Below are positions 10,843 to 19,964 of a DNA stretch of 64,000 nt, in pieces. Source of the stretch: Pontibacter indicus (lineage in GTDB: Bacteria > Bacteroidota > Bacteroidia > Cytophagales > Hymenobacteraceae). Location of the stretch: NCBI RefSeq assembly GCF_900156345.1, contig NZ_FTPP01000004.1, forward strand, positions 62,001 to 126,000. Direction: 5' to 3'. The number at the start of each line of letters is the position of its first letter. The stretch's first letter is position 1. Position numbers and translations under genes: made by a program. Under the pieces are notes generated by a model, which searched no databases, was not told the DNA's origin, and saw nothing but the letters and a program-made list of their open reading frames with translations.

Positions 10843-11889
10843 ATGAATCGATTTTTAGCACTCCCATACCTTGCTTCCCTCTCACTGGTGGCGCTTTCGT
10901 GCCAGCAGTCCGCCTTCATGCTAAGCAACGATCCCACTATACCTGAAAGCAATATGAAAGCCACCATCACACAGACTTTGCACTACGATAACCTGCCCTC
11001 CGCTTCGGGCCTCGAAATGCTGGGCGACAACTATTATGTCGTAGGAGACGACTCGCCCTTTCTCTACGGCCTCGACAAGAATTTCCAAATAGTATCCAGA
11101 GAAGCGATTTTCGACACGACCGGCTTTGAGAACGGGCGCATTGATAAGGCTGAAAAGGTGGACTTGGAAGGTATAACTCTTCTGCAGCACCAGGGAAAGC
11201 CCTACCTGTTGATGATGGGATCCGGTTCGGCGCCCGCCCGTCGCAAGGCCTACCTCTACAATATTTGCGGTGACGACATTTGCCGGGAGGGTGCCGGTAA
11301 GGAGGGAGCCAGGACGATCGATCTGGATAACCTTTACACACAAATTGAAGAGCAGGTCGGCTTAGAGGAGGGATCGCTGAATATCGAAGGCGTAGCGGCA
11401 GGTCACGGTAAGCTATACCTGTTGCAACGGGCCATCGCCACCGGGCAAAATGTGTTGGTCTCCTACCGTTTGGCAGACTTTATACCGTATCTTTTAGGAG
11501 AAGCCAATACTAATTTACCTCAGCCCGAGTTAAGCTATTTCCGTCTGCCTGTCCTCAAGAACCTGCAAGCTGGTTTTTCGGGAGCCTATGTATACGACGA
11601 CAAGCTGTTTTTCACTGCCTCTCTGGAAGACACCAACGACGCCTACAACGATGGTGAGGTGCTTGGCAGCTACATTGGTTATATCCCATTCTCGTGGGTT
11701 GGCAAGCAAGACACGTTACAGATCCCTGCCACGGTGATCTCGCAAGCGGACGGAAATCCCTATACCGGCAAGGCCGAATCTTTGGTAGTGCAAAAGCGGG
11801 AGGGCAAAGGAAGGTATAGGATGATAGTCGTGTCCGATGATGATCAGGGAGGCTCGGAGTTGCTGGAGTTGTTGCTGAGTGAGGAGTAG
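10843..11889 (+). CDS. putative lipoprotein, DUF6929-like
   Basis: A 348-residue exported protein. The signal peptide MNRFLALPYLASLSLVAL-SC ends in a lipobox-like cysteine at about residue 20, so it is probably a lipoprotein. The mature part looks like a beta-propeller-type protein: repeated segments such as LEMLGDNYYVVGDDSPFLYGL and KLFFTASLEDTNDAYNDGE resemble the DUF6929 family, which I name only tentatively. No catalytic motif is evident. I use the ATG at 10843; a TTG five codons earlier is possible. It is the only plus-strand gene within the complex I locus and separates nuoK from nuoJ. Nothing in the sequence ties it to respiration. Confidence 0.7.
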   Translation: MNRFLALPYLASLSLVALSCQQSAFMLSNDPTIPESNMKATITQTLHYDNLPSASGLEMLGDNYYVVGDDSPFLYGLDKNFQIVSREAIFDTTGFENGRIDKAEKVDLEGITLLQHQGKPYLLMMGSGSAPARRKAYLYNICGDDICREGAGKEGARTIDLDNLYTQIEEQVGLEEGSLNIEGVAAGHGKLYLLQRAIATGQNVLVSYRLADFIPYLLGEANTNLPQPELSYFRLPVLKNLQAGFSGAYVYDDKLFFTASLEDTNDAYNDGEVLGSYIGYIPFSWVGKQDTLQIPATVISQADGNPYTGKAESLVVQKREGKGRYRMIVVSDDDQGGSELLELLLSEE

Positions 11890-11962
11890 TTTCGTGCTCT
11901 GGCAAATTAGGCGCAAGTTCTCTCACTGCAGTGGCTGTCAGAGGTATAGCAACTTTACATAC

Positions 11963-12105
11963 CGCAAGTTTGAGCGAAGTGGTAACTTGTGGTAATCAAT
12001 GATAGCCAGTTTGTAACTGGCGTTTTGAGATTTTGAATTATGGTATACGCCAGTTACAAACTGGCCACATAGGCAGTCACAAGTTGCGCTAGCGCTAAAC
12101 TTGCG
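11963..12105. repeat. orphan inverted REP-like pair (MITE/BIME-like)
   Basis: Two imperfect copies of a roughly 58-60 bp unit in inverted orientation: left arm 11963-12022, right arm 12048-12105, about 25 bp apart. Each begins with CGCAAGTTT, has AACTTGTG in the middle, and ends with the self-complementary GCCAGTTTGTAACTGGC (right arm read on the minus strand). No transposase lies between them. This resembles a BIME or MITE mobilised in trans, inserted between the lipoprotein gene and the nuoJ terminator. It is a different family from the repeats around the transposase at 20.6-21.3 kb. Confidence 0.7.
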
Positions 12106-12198
12106 ACATTATACTGGTTGAACTCTCATGAAAATCCTGACAATCCGTGGGGGTAGGGGCCCTCTTTAATTCTAAAAATCCTGATTCAGACAACAAAA

Positions 12199-12224
12199 AA
12201 GCCAGCACCTTACAGTGCTGGCTT
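12199..12224 (-). terminator. terminator of nuoA-J unit
   Basis: A 10-bp perfect stem (AAGCCAGCAC/GTGCTGGCTT) with a 6-nt loop, followed on the minus strand by a T6 run. It lies about 30 bp past the nuoJ stop, showing that the A-J transcript ends here rather than reading through into nuoK. Confidence 0.88.
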
Positions 12225-12251
12225 TCTCAATTCTTAAAGCTATACCTTAGA

Positions 12252-12770
12252 TTAGAAGTTCTGCTCTCCTGTCTCGCGTTTACCAATCATCACGGCGCCT
12301 ACCATCGATACCAGGAACAGCACGGCTACTAGTTGGAACGGCAGCATGTACTTCGTGAAAAGCACTTTGCCCAGGTTCTCTACCATACCTACCTGCGAAT
12401 CATACGTGGCAGGGTCCGGGTGACCGAGCGCTACGTCTTTCAAAGCGGCTACCACCACAATGAAGAGCAAGCCGCCAGCTACGGTTCCTGCAATCTTGGC
12501 CAATACATTCTTTTTCAAGGTGCTTTCCACGTTTTTACCTGTGTTGATGAACATCAGCACGAATAGGAAAAGTACCATGATGGCACCCGCATACACGATG
12601 ATGTTCACTGCCGCTAGGAACTGGGCGTTCAGCAAAATGTAGTGGGCTGATATAGAGAAAAATGTCAGGATCAGGAAGATAACGCTGTATACAGGGTTCT
12701 TGGAAATAACAACCATGATGGCGCAAAGCAGCGTGAGCGATGCGAAGAAGAAAAACAGGCTCTCTGTCAT
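12252..12770 (-). CDS. nuoJ: NADH-quinone oxidoreductase subunit J
   Basis: A 172-residue membrane subunit of complex I with five predicted helices. The conserved third-helix region reads AAVNIIVYAGAIMVLFLFVLMF, including the glycine-alanine turn that forms the pi-bulge in this family. It follows nuoI after 4 bp and is the last gene of the nuoA-J unit, ended by a hairpin terminator. Confidence 0.95.
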   Translation of the reverse strand: MTESLFFFFASLTLLCAIMVVISKNPVYSVIFLILTFFSISAHYILLNAQFLAAVNIIVYAGAIMVLFLFVLMFINTGKNVESTLKKNVLAKIAGTVAGGLLFIVVVAALKDVALGHPDPATYDSQVGMVENLGKVLFTKYMLPFQLVAVLFLVSMVGAVMIGKRETGEQNF

Positions 12771-12774
12771 CGGA

Positions 12775-13284
12775 TTATTTGGTTTCAGTGGTTTTTAGCG
12801 GCTCTACCAGACGGTCTTTGCCGTAGATGAATTCGTCGCGCTCGTAACGGGCTGGAGCAAGTTTGTCGTCCTGCAGGAAAATGGCCGCCTTCGGGCAGGC
12901 TTCCTCGCACAGGCCGCAGAAAATGCAACGCAGCATGTTGATCTCGTACGTCACAGCGTATTTTTCCTCGCGGTACAGGTGCTCTTCACCCTTCTTACGC
13001 TCGCCGGCCGTCATCGTGATGGCTTCGGCAGGGCAGGCCACGGCACATAGACCACAGGCCGTGCAACGCTCGGCACCGTTTTCATCGCGTTTTAGCACGT
13101 GCAGGCCGCGCCACACATCACTGCGCTGGCGTGTTTCCTCCGGATAGTTGATCGTCGCTTTCTTCTTGAAGAAGTGCTTTAGCGTAATGCCCAGACCTTG
13201 CGCGATAGCAGGCAGGTACATGCGCTCAGAGAGCGTCATCTCCTTTTGTGCTACGTTCTTTCTTCTATTTGATAATGGTTCCAT
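12775..13284 (-). CDS. nuoI: NADH-quinone oxidoreductase subunit I
   Basis: A 169-residue ferredoxin-like subunit that carries iron-sulphur clusters N6a and N6b in the peripheral arm of complex I. Two classic 4Fe-4S motifs are visible: CTACGLCAVACP and CIFCGLCEEACP. I start at the ATG at 13284 (MEPLSNRRKN). A GTG at 13347 would add 21 residues unlike other NuoI N-termini. It lies between nuoH and nuoJ in the canonical order. Confidence 0.96.
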   Translation of the reverse strand: MEPLSNRRKNVAQKEMTLSERMYLPAIAQGLGITLKHFFKKKATINYPEETRQRSDVWRGLHVLKRDENGAERCTACGLCAVACPAEAITMTAGERKKGEEHLYREEKYAVTYEINMLRCIFCGLCEEACPKAAIFLQDDKLAPARYERDEFIYGKDRLVEPLKTTETK

Positions 13285-13360
13285 TGTATCTCGATTATGA
13301 TTGCCGTCTATACCTGCTATTAAGAACAACGCCCGGTATGGCGACACTCAAATGTCGTTA

Positions 13361-14419
13361 TCATTTTGTAAAATGTTCGTAGAGCAGAATACCACCTCCC
13401 GTAAGCAGGATATTCAGAATTGCCAGCGGGATCAGGATGTTCCAGCCCAGTTTCATCAGTTGGTCGTAACGGAAACGTGGCAATGTCCAGCGTACCCACA
13501 TGAAGAAGAAGATGAAGGCGAAAATCTTCGCAAACATCACCGCCACACCGATGATCGTCACCACGTTGTTACCCAAAACCGGATCATCAAACGCGTTGCG
13601 CAGGTTCTCCATGAACGGGAAGTTGTAGGCACCGAAGTAAAGGGTTGACATTACTGCCGACACCACAAAGATGTTGATATACTCTGCAAACAAGTACATA
13701 CCCAGCTTCATGGAGCTATACTCCGTGTGGTAACCACCGATCAGCTCGGCTTCAGACTCTGGCAAGTCGAATGGTGTTCTGTTCGTCTCAGCAAAGGCAC
13801 AGATCAGGAAGATCAGGAAGCCCAGCGGCTGGTACCAGATGTTCCAGTTAAAGCCCGTCTGCTGCTCGGCAATCACTTTCAGCGACAGGGAGCCGCTCAG
13901 CATCAGCACCGCAATCAGCGACAGACCCATGGCTAGTTCGTATGAAATGTTCTGCGACGCGGCACGGATAGCGCCCAGCAGCGAGAACTTGTTATTCGAA
14001 GCCCAGCCGCCGATCATCAGACCATACACGCCCAGCGACACAACACCGAAAATGTAAAGGATGCCGATGTTCACGTCAATGGCAATCAGGTCGAATGAGG
14101 TTTCACCTATGATCAGTGTGTCACCGAAAGGTATAACGGCACTGGACATGGCCGCCACCAGCATGGCTATACCTGGGCCCAAAATGAAGAGCCCTTTGTT
14201 TGCCTTGGCAGGTATAAATTCTTCTTTGAAGAACAGTTTACCCGCATCAGCCAGTGGTTGGAGCAATCCCATTGGGCCCGCCCTGTTCGGACCTACACGG
14301 TCCTGAATGAAGGCCGCGATCTTACGCTCAAAGTAAGTCGAGTAGGTCGCAATCAGTAGGGAGATACCGAAAATGGCCAGAATGTAGATGCCTTTGTAGA
14401 TCAGAAGTACAGAATCCAT
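13361..14419 (-). CDS. nuoH: NADH-quinone oxidoreductase subunit H
   Basis: A 352-residue membrane subunit with about eight helices that forms the quinone-entry chamber of complex I together with NuoB and NuoD. Signature segments are ERKIAAFIQDRVGPNRAGP near the N-terminus and AETNRTPFDLPESEAELIGGYHTEY in the middle, which includes the acidic loop near the quinone path. It sits 3 bp after nuoG. Length and order are canonical. Confidence 0.97.
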   Translation of the reverse strand: MDSVLLIYKGIYILAIFGISLLIATYSTYFERKIAAFIQDRVGPNRAGPMGLLQPLADAGKLFFKEEFIPAKANKGLFILGPGIAMLVAAMSSAVIPFGDTLIIGETSFDLIAIDVNIGILYIFGVVSLGVYGLMIGGWASNNKFSLLGAIRAASQNISYELAMGLSLIAVLMLSGSLSLKVIAEQQTGFNWNIWYQPLGFLIFLICAFAETNRTPFDLPESEAELIGGYHTEYSSMKLGMYLFAEYINIFVVSAVMSTLYFGAYNFPFMENLRNAFDDPVLGNNVVTIIGVAVMFAKIFAFIFFFMWVRWTLPRFRYDQLMKLGWNILIPLAILNILLTGGGILLYEHFTK

Positions 14420-14422
14420 GCT

Positions 14423-15403
14423 TTATTCCGTTGGCATTTTTTTAACAGTAGATTTAGGCAGGTTCGGCACGATCGGCACGTTCACCACAGGCAGTTCGTA
14501 GTGGTTGGCCGAGATAACAGAACCTCTGTCGATGTTGCGCGGGCCTTCGATGGTCCAGTCGCTCATCTCCTTCTTGTCGAAACGGCAGGTGTTGCAGATA
14601 AACTCCTCCACCTCGGCGTACTCGTCCTTACGGGCAGTTACACGCAGCACGGTCTCACCCCTTGACCATAGCGTTACTTTACCGCTGCAGGTCGGGCAGT
14701 CGCGGTGTGCGTTCAACGGCTTCGTGAACCACACACGGTTCTTGAAGCGCCAGGTCTTGTCTGTCAAAGCTCCTACCGGACACACGTCGATCACGTTACC
14801 GGAGAAATCGTTGTCGATCACATTCTCAATGTATGTACCGATCTCAGCTGCGTCGCCACGGCCCAGTACGCCATGCACGCGCTTGTTGGTGATCTGATCG
14901 GCGGTATACACACAACGGTAGCACAGGATACAGCGCGTCATGTGCAGCTGGATGTAAGGGCCCAGGTCTACTTTGTTGAAGGTACGGCGCGGCTCCTCGT
15001 AGCGGGTTGCGCTCACGCCGTGCTCGTAAGAGAGGTTCTGCAGGTCGCACTCACCAGCCTGGTCGCACACCGGGCAATCCAGGGGGTGGTTGATCAGCAG
15101 CATCTCCACGATCCCTTTGCGGGCGTTCAATACGTCTTCGTTCGTGGTGTTTTCCACCACCATACCGTCCTGTACCGGCGTGATGCATGAGGCAACCAGC
15201 TTCGGCATCGGGCGTGGGTCGCGGGCGGAGCCTTGCGTTACCTTCACCAGACACACACGGCACTTACCGCCACTGCCTTTGAGCGGGGTATAAAAACACA
15301 TGGCAGGAGGCACTACATCACCGCCGATCTTACGGGCGGCCTGTAGGATGGTGGTTCCATCCTCAACCTCTACCTCGATGCCGTCAAATGTTATTTTAGC
15401 CAT
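14423..15403 (-). CDS. nuoG: short NuoG, iron-sulphur subunit of complex I
   Basis: A 326-residue version of NuoG. It keeps the N-terminal 2Fe-2S ferredoxin domain (CFYTPLKGSGGKCRVC and a further cysteine), the His/Cys cluster region (HPLDCPVCDQAGECDLQN) and the 4Fe-4S segment (CILCYRCV, then CPVGALTD). A further cysteine pair occurs at CPTCSGK. The large molybdopterin-oxidoreductase-like C-terminal domain of proteobacterial NuoG (about 900 residues) is missing. Short NuoG proteins are, to my knowledge, usual in this phylum, so this is not a truncation specific to this strain. It lies between nuoF and nuoH. Confidence 0.93.
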   Translation of the reverse strand: MAKITFDGIEVEVEDGTTILQAARKIGGDVVPPAMCFYTPLKGSGGKCRVCLVKVTQGSARDPRPMPKLVASCITPVQDGMVVENTTNEDVLNARKGIVEMLLINHPLDCPVCDQAGECDLQNLSYEHGVSATRYEEPRRTFNKVDLGPYIQLHMTRCILCYRCVYTADQITNKRVHGVLGRGDAAEIGTYIENVIDNDFSGNVIDVCPVGALTDKTWRFKNRVWFTKPLNAHRDCPTCSGKVTLWSRGETVLRVTARKDEYAEVEEFICNTCRFDKKEMSDWTIEGPRNIDRGSVISANHYELPVVNVPIVPNLPKSTVKKMPTE

Positions 15404-15461
15404 CTTATTCTTTATGCAAATCCCACCAACCTAGGTATAGCGGGCAGTTATTTTTAATGAT

Positions 15462-16808
15462 TTATACAGTAGCTGCAGCTAGCTGTCCTCTATACACGGC
15501 GCCCGGGGCAGTCGCCTCCTGCGGATGCTTGATGTGCCACTCGAACTCCTCACGGAAGTGACGAATCGCGCTGGCTACCGGCCAGGCTGCCGCATCACCC
15601 AGCGGGCATATGGTGTTACCCTCGATCTGCTTGGCTACGCTTACCAGCAGGTCAATGTCCTGCTGATGGCCATGGCCGTACTCGATGCGGTGCAGCACGC
15701 GCTCCATCCAGCCTGTACCTTCACGGCAAGGGCTGCACTGTCCGCATGACTCGTGGTGATAGAAGCGGGCATAGTTCCACGTGTTACGCACAATGCACTG
15801 GTCTTCGTCAAACACGATAAAGGCACCGGAACCCAGCATAGAGCCGCTCACAAAACCACCGTCAGACAGCGATTCGTAGGTCATCAGGCGGTCTTCGCCG
15901 GCAGCTGTCTTTAGGATCAGGTTGGCTGGCAGAATCGGAACAGAAGAACCTCCTGGCACAACGGCCTTCAGTTGTTTACCTTTCCAGATACCACCGCAGT
16001 ACTCGTCTGAGTAAATGAACTCTTCTACCGGAACACCCAACTCTATTTCGTACACGCCCGGACGGTTGATGTTACCGCTGGCAGAAATCAGTTTGGTACC
16101 TGTGCTTCGGCCTACACCAATTTTGGCGTACTCTGCACCGGTATTGTTCACGATCCATGGCACAGAAGCGATGGTCTCCACGTTGTTTACCACCGTCGGT
16201 GACTGGAACAAACCTTTCACCGCTGGGAATGGCGGCTTGTTACGTGGGTTGCCACGCTTACCTTCCAGCGACTCCAGCAGAGCTGTTTCTTCACCGCATA
16301 TATACGCACCACCGCCTGGGGCCACATGCAGGTCCAGGTCGTAGCCTGAGCCCAGGATGTTCTTGCCCAGTAAACCGGCCGCGTATGCCTCGGCAATCGC
16401 TTTCTCCAAAATGCGGAGGATGAACAATAACTCGCCGCGGATGTAGATGTAGGAAGTGTTTGCACCCAGCGCGTAGCTCGACGTAATCATCCCTTCAATC
16501 AGGGCGTGCGGGTTCTTTTCCATGAACACGCGGTCCTTGAACGTGCCCGGCTCCGACTCGTCGGCGTTGCACACCAGGTAGCGCGGAATACCTTCTGGCT
16601 TGGCCAGGAAGCTCCACTTCATACCAGCGGGGAAGCCGGCACCTCCACGGCCACGAAGACCAGAGGTTTTTACCTCTTCTACTACCTCATCCGGAGTCAT
16701 CGTTTTCAGGGCCTTCTCTACCGAGCGGTAACCGCCATGCTTGCGATACACCTCCAGGGTTTCGATACCTGGTACGTTAATATGTTCGGTTAATATCTTG
16801 ATTCCCAT
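15462..16808 (-). CDS. nuoF: NADH-quinone oxidoreductase subunit F
   Basis: A 448-residue flavoprotein subunit that takes hydride from NADH on FMN and passes electrons to cluster N3. Visible motifs are GLRGRGGAGFPAGMKW (FMN/NADH binding), GGGAYICGEETALLESLEG, and the 4Fe-4S ligands CGQCSPCREGT with a later cysteine in NTICPLGDAAAWP. It follows nuoE after a 155-bp gap, the longest inside the A-J unit; the gap holds an imperfect inverted repeat. Confidence 0.97.
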   Translation of the reverse strand: MGIKILTEHINVPGIETLEVYRKHGGYRSVEKALKTMTPDEVVEEVKTSGLRGRGGAGFPAGMKWSFLAKPEGIPRYLVCNADESEPGTFKDRVFMEKNPHALIEGMITSSYALGANTSYIYIRGELLFILRILEKAIAEAYAAGLLGKNILGSGYDLDLHVAPGGGAYICGEETALLESLEGKRGNPRNKPPFPAVKGLFQSPTVVNNVETIASVPWIVNNTGAEYAKIGVGRSTGTKLISASGNINRPGVYEIELGVPVEEFIYSDEYCGGIWKGKQLKAVVPGGSSVPILPANLILKTAAGEDRLMTYESLSDGGFVSGSMLGSGAFIVFDEDQCIVRNTWNYARFYHHESCGQCSPCREGTGWMERVLHRIEYGHGHQQDIDLLVSVAKQIEGNTICPLGDAAAWPVASAIRHFREEFEWHIKHPQEATAPGAVYRGQLAAATV

Positions 16809-16881
16809 TGTTACAGGATGTCTATTTGGCAGCTACCGTTGCTGGTATTAGCCTCTGTTTTTATTTTGACAAAGGAATTTT

Positions 16882-16947
16882 GGACAAATGACAAAGGACT
16901 CTTTCAGGAATTAGGTATAGGAGTCTTTTGTCTAGTAGTCGTTTGTC
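16882..16947. repeat. imperfect inverted repeat between nuoE and nuoF
   Basis: A left arm TGACAAAGGACTC (within 16882-16901) faces a right arm GAGTCTTTTGTC (16921-16932), and outer GACAAA/TTTGTC blocks extend the pairing. The loop contains one AGGTATAG copy. The surrounding DNA repeats the unit GACAAAGGA several times. It could fold in the nuo mRNA, or it may be a simple-sequence relic. Confidence 0.4.
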
Positions 16948-16963
16948 ACAAAGTCCTGCTAAG

Positions 16964-17497
16964 CTATTTCTTCCACTCAGGCGTTTCCACCTCTTTGTTG
17001 CGCATCATCTCCAGGAACCGGTCCAAGGCTTCTTCGCTGTCCAGGTTCTCGTAGTAGGTTTCGCGCACCTGCAGCATAGGGCCTGTTCCGCAGGAGGCAA
17101 GGCACTCTACTGGCTTCAGGGTAAACATACCGTCCGCAGTGGTTTCGCCTTCCTCGATATTTAGCTTCTGCTTGATCAGGTCAATCATCTGGTCGGCACC
17201 GCGTAGGCAGCAAGGGCCGGTGCGGCATACCTCGAGCACGTGCTTGCCAACCGGCTGCAGGTTGAACATGGTATAGAAAGTAGCCACTTCGTATACCTCG
17301 ATCGGCTGTATGTTCAGGATCTCGGCGATCGCGTCCATGGCCTCCGGGCTCACCCAGCCGTTGTTCTCTGCCTGCGCAACGTGCAGGGCTGGCAACAGGG
17401 CCGACTTCTGGCGTCCCTCTGGGTAGTGGCTGATATAGCGCTGAATCTCAGCGAGGGCTTTATTAGAAAACTGAAATGCGTTTATCGTCTCTGCCAT
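16964..17497 (-). CDS. nuoE: NADH-quinone oxidoreductase subunit E
   Basis: A 177-residue thioredoxin-fold subunit of the NADH-oxidising module that carries the 2Fe-2S cluster N1a. The four ligands appear as CRTGPCCLRG and CLASCGTGPM. The N-terminal helical part (AEIQRYISHYPEGRQKSALLP) is typical. I use the ATG at 17497; a GTG at 17512 would add five residues. It lies between nuoD and nuoF. Confidence 0.95.
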   Translation of the reverse strand: MAETINAFQFSNKALAEIQRYISHYPEGRQKSALLPALHVAQAENNGWVSPEAMDAIAEILNIQPIEVYEVATFYTMFNLQPVGKHVLEVCRTGPCCLRGADQMIDLIKQKLNIEEGETTADGMFTLKPVECLASCGTGPMLQVRETYYENLDSEEALDRFLEMMRNKEVETPEWKK

Positions 17498-17551
17498 CTT
17501 TGTAAATGTCACCAGCCAAAGACCAGTGTTAGATGATTTATAGTATTATGA

Positions 17552-18802
17552 TTATGCGTCGAGTTCGCCGGCAATTACGTTCAGGCTACTTAGCGTCAGG
17601 ATCGCGTCGGCCAGCTGACCGCCCACGATCATTTCGGTATAAGCCTGGTAGTAAATGAAGCAAGGTCTACGGAAGTGCAGGCGGTACGGCGTACGGCCGC
17701 CGTCGCTTACCAGGTAGAAACCAAGCTCCCCGTTGCCGCCTTCCACGCTGTGGTATACCTCGCCTTTCGGAGCGTCAATCTCACCCATCACAATTTTGAA
17801 GTGATAGATCAAGGCTTCCATGCTGGTATATACTTCCTGCTTTGGAGGCAGGTAATAGTGTGGCGCGTCGGCGTGGTAAGATCCCTCTGGCAGGTTTTTG
17901 TAAGCCTGCTCGATTATCTTCAAGCTCTGCCATACCTCTTCGTTGCGCACCAGGTAACGGTCGTAGGTATCGCCCTTAGAACCAACCGGAATTTCGAACT
18001 CGAAGTCGTCGTAAGAAGAGTAGGGGTTCATCACGCGCACGTCGTAATCAATGCCGGTAGCGCGCAGGTTAGGGCCTGTGAAGCCGTAGCTCAGCGCACG
18101 CTCTGCCGAGATAGCACCAACCCCCACTGTACGGTCGATGAAGATACGGTTGCGGGTGAGCATTTTCTCAAACTCTGCCCATACCTTCGGGAAGCGCTTC
18201 AGGAACTCACCGATCAGGTGCAAAGCTTTTGGCGAAAGGTCGCGCTCCATGCCCCCGATGCGACCCATGTTGGTCGTCAGGCGGGCACCGCATACCTCTT
18301 CGTAAATATCGTAAATGTGCTCACGCTCCTGCATCACGTACAGGAAGCCGGTAAAGGCACCGGAGTCCACACCCAGGATCGAGTTACAGATCAGGTGGTC
18401 GGAGATACGGGCCAACTCCATCATGATCACGCGGATGTACTGCGCACGCTTCGGGATCGTAATACCCAGCAGCTTCTCTACCGTCATATGGTACCCCATG
18501 TTGTTGATAGGGGACGAGCAGTAGTTCATGCGGTCGGTGAGCGGCGTAATCTGGTAGAACGGACGGCGCTCGGCAATCTTCTCGAAGGCACGGTGAATGT
18601 ACCCGATCGTCGGCACGGCGTCCATGATCACTTCCCCGTCCATTTGCAAGATGTTCTGGAAGATACCGTGGGTGGCCGGGTGCGTCGGACCCAGGTTCAG
18701 GGTCGTCAGGTTCTCGTTCTTCTTGTCCTGTAGTTTCAGGTCGCGGTTGTCCCGGAACTCCTGTAACTGATCAGTATCAGCTGTTTTATTATCAGTAGCC
18801 AT
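17552..18802 (-). CDS. nuoD: NADH-quinone oxidoreductase subunit D
   Basis: A 416-residue, 49-kDa-type subunit derived from a NiFe-hydrogenase large subunit; with NuoB it forms the quinone-reduction site. Family landmarks are LNLGPTHPATHG near the N-terminus (quinone-site histidine), GYIHRAFEK, and EGGNGELGFYLVSDGG near the C-terminus. NuoC and NuoD are separate genes here, not fused as in enterobacteria. It lies 15 bp after nuoC. Confidence 0.97.
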   Translation of the reverse strand: MATDNKTADTDQLQEFRDNRDLKLQDKKNENLTTLNLGPTHPATHGIFQNILQMDGEVIMDAVPTIGYIHRAFEKIAERRPFYQITPLTDRMNYCSSPINNMGYHMTVEKLLGITIPKRAQYIRVIMMELARISDHLICNSILGVDSGAFTGFLYVMQEREHIYDIYEEVCGARLTTNMGRIGGMERDLSPKALHLIGEFLKRFPKVWAEFEKMLTRNRIFIDRTVGVGAISAERALSYGFTGPNLRATGIDYDVRVMNPYSSYDDFEFEIPVGSKGDTYDRYLVRNEEVWQSLKIIEQAYKNLPEGSYHADAPHYYLPPKQEVYTSMEALIYHFKIVMGEIDAPKGEVYHSVEGGNGELGFYLVSDGGRTPYRLHFRRPCFIYYQAYTEMIVGGQLADAILTLSSLNVIAGELDA

Positions 18803-18817
18803 AGTTGTTTATCTGGC

Positions 18818-19324
18818 TTAGCGTCCGAAATAAGTATCGATTTTGTCTTCCCGCGTCTGGTCTTCCAGCGGATACTGCTTGAGCATCGGATGGTACTCCA
18901 TCTCCTCGATGTTGAGGATGCGGATCAGGTTCGGGTGACCGGTAAAGATGAAACCGTAGAAGTCGTAGGCCTCACGCTCCATCCAGTTAGCCGTCGCGTA
19001 GATGTTGGTCAGGGTCGGCAATACCGGATCCGCAATAGGCACAAACACCTTGATGCGCAGACGGTAATTATGACGCAGGCTGTGCAGCTGGTACATCATG
19101 CACAGCTCCCTGCCTTTGTGATCCGGGAAGTGAATGCCCGCCATGGTGGTCAGGAACTGCACCTGCAGGTCTTTGTCGTCATACAGGTACTGGATCAGGG
19201 CGATGATGTTCTCACGGTTTGTCGTGAACGTCATGATCCCGTCCGGGTCGTAAGCATCGAAGATATTCTCTTCCCCAAACTGGGCGATCAGTTTACCGAG
19301 TACGTTTTCGTTCGTAAGCTCCAT
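18818..19324 (-). CDS. nuoC: NADH-quinone oxidoreductase subunit C
   Basis: A 168-residue, 30-kDa-type structural subunit of the peripheral arm. The C-terminal signature is visible as EREAYDFYGFIFTGHPNLIRI, followed by PLEDQTREDKI near the end. It has the normal size for an unfused NuoC. It starts 5 bp after nuoB and is followed by nuoD after 15 bp. Confidence 0.95.
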   Translation of the reverse strand: MELTNENVLGKLIAQFGEENIFDAYDPDGIMTFTTNRENIIALIQYLYDDKDLQVQFLTTMAGIHFPDHKGRELCMMYQLHSLRHNYRLRIKVFVPIADPVLPTLTNIYATANWMEREAYDFYGFIFTGHPNLIRILNIEEMEYHPMLKQYPLEDQTREDKIDTYFGR

Positions 19325-19329
19325 GCTGC

Positions 19330-19884
19330 TTATTTAATGTTGTAAGAAGCTAAAAGCGCCTGGTACTCAGGAGAGTGACGGCGACGTAGTGATTCGTTTT
19401 TGGCCAGATCCTGCACGCGCATCAGGCCGTCCAGTATCTGCTCAGGTCTTGGCGGGCAGCCCGGTACGTACACGTCTACCGGCACCACGCGGTCTATACC
19501 TTGCAGCACAGAGTAAGTGTCGAAAATACCGCCAGAGGTAGCGCAGGCGCCAACGGCCACGACCCATTTCGGCTCTGCCATCTGCTCGTATACCTGCTTC
19601 ACCACAGGGCCCATTTTCTTGGCAATCGTACCCATCACCAGCAGTATGTCTGCCTGGCGTGGCGAGAAGCTGGGACGCTCCGAGCCAAAGCGGGAAATAT
19701 CATAAGTGGCACCCATGGTAGCCATGAACTCGATACCGCAGCAGGAAGTAGCAAATGGCAAAGGCCACAGCGAGTTAGCGCGGGCCAGACCAATCACTTT
19801 CTCAAAAGAGGTGGCAAAGAAACCAGCGCCTGAATATCCTTCCGGAGCCTCTGCCATGTTTACATCTTTGTTTGTATCGCTCAT
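19330..19884 (-). CDS. nuoB: NADH-quinone oxidoreductase subunit B
   Basis: A 184-residue subunit that carries the terminal 4Fe-4S cluster N2, which reduces quinone. The tandem cysteines are in LPFATSCCGIEFM, and the other ligands are in VVAVGACATSGG and VYVPGCPPRPEQI. It is second in the operon, 80 bp after nuoA. Confidence 0.97.
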   Translation of the reverse strand: MSDTNKDVNMAEAPEGYSGAGFFATSFEKVIGLARANSLWPLPFATSCCGIEFMATMGATYDISRFGSERPSFSPRQADILLVMGTIAKKMGPVVKQVYEQMAEPKWVVAVGACATSGGIFDTYSVLQGIDRVVPVDVYVPGCPPRPEQILDGLMRVQDLAKNESLRRRHSPEYQALLASYNIK

Positions 19885-19964
19885 TTCTTCTAAATTCTGT
19901 GTTTAAACCTTCATTTACCCTTTCGAAAACACTGTTTACCCTATTAAAGTTTAACAGTGCCGAA

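Noticed and set aside
17675..18733. 352-codon open frame opposite nuoD
   Set aside because: It is a shadow of nuoD arising from GC-rich third positions; the translation is low-complexity.
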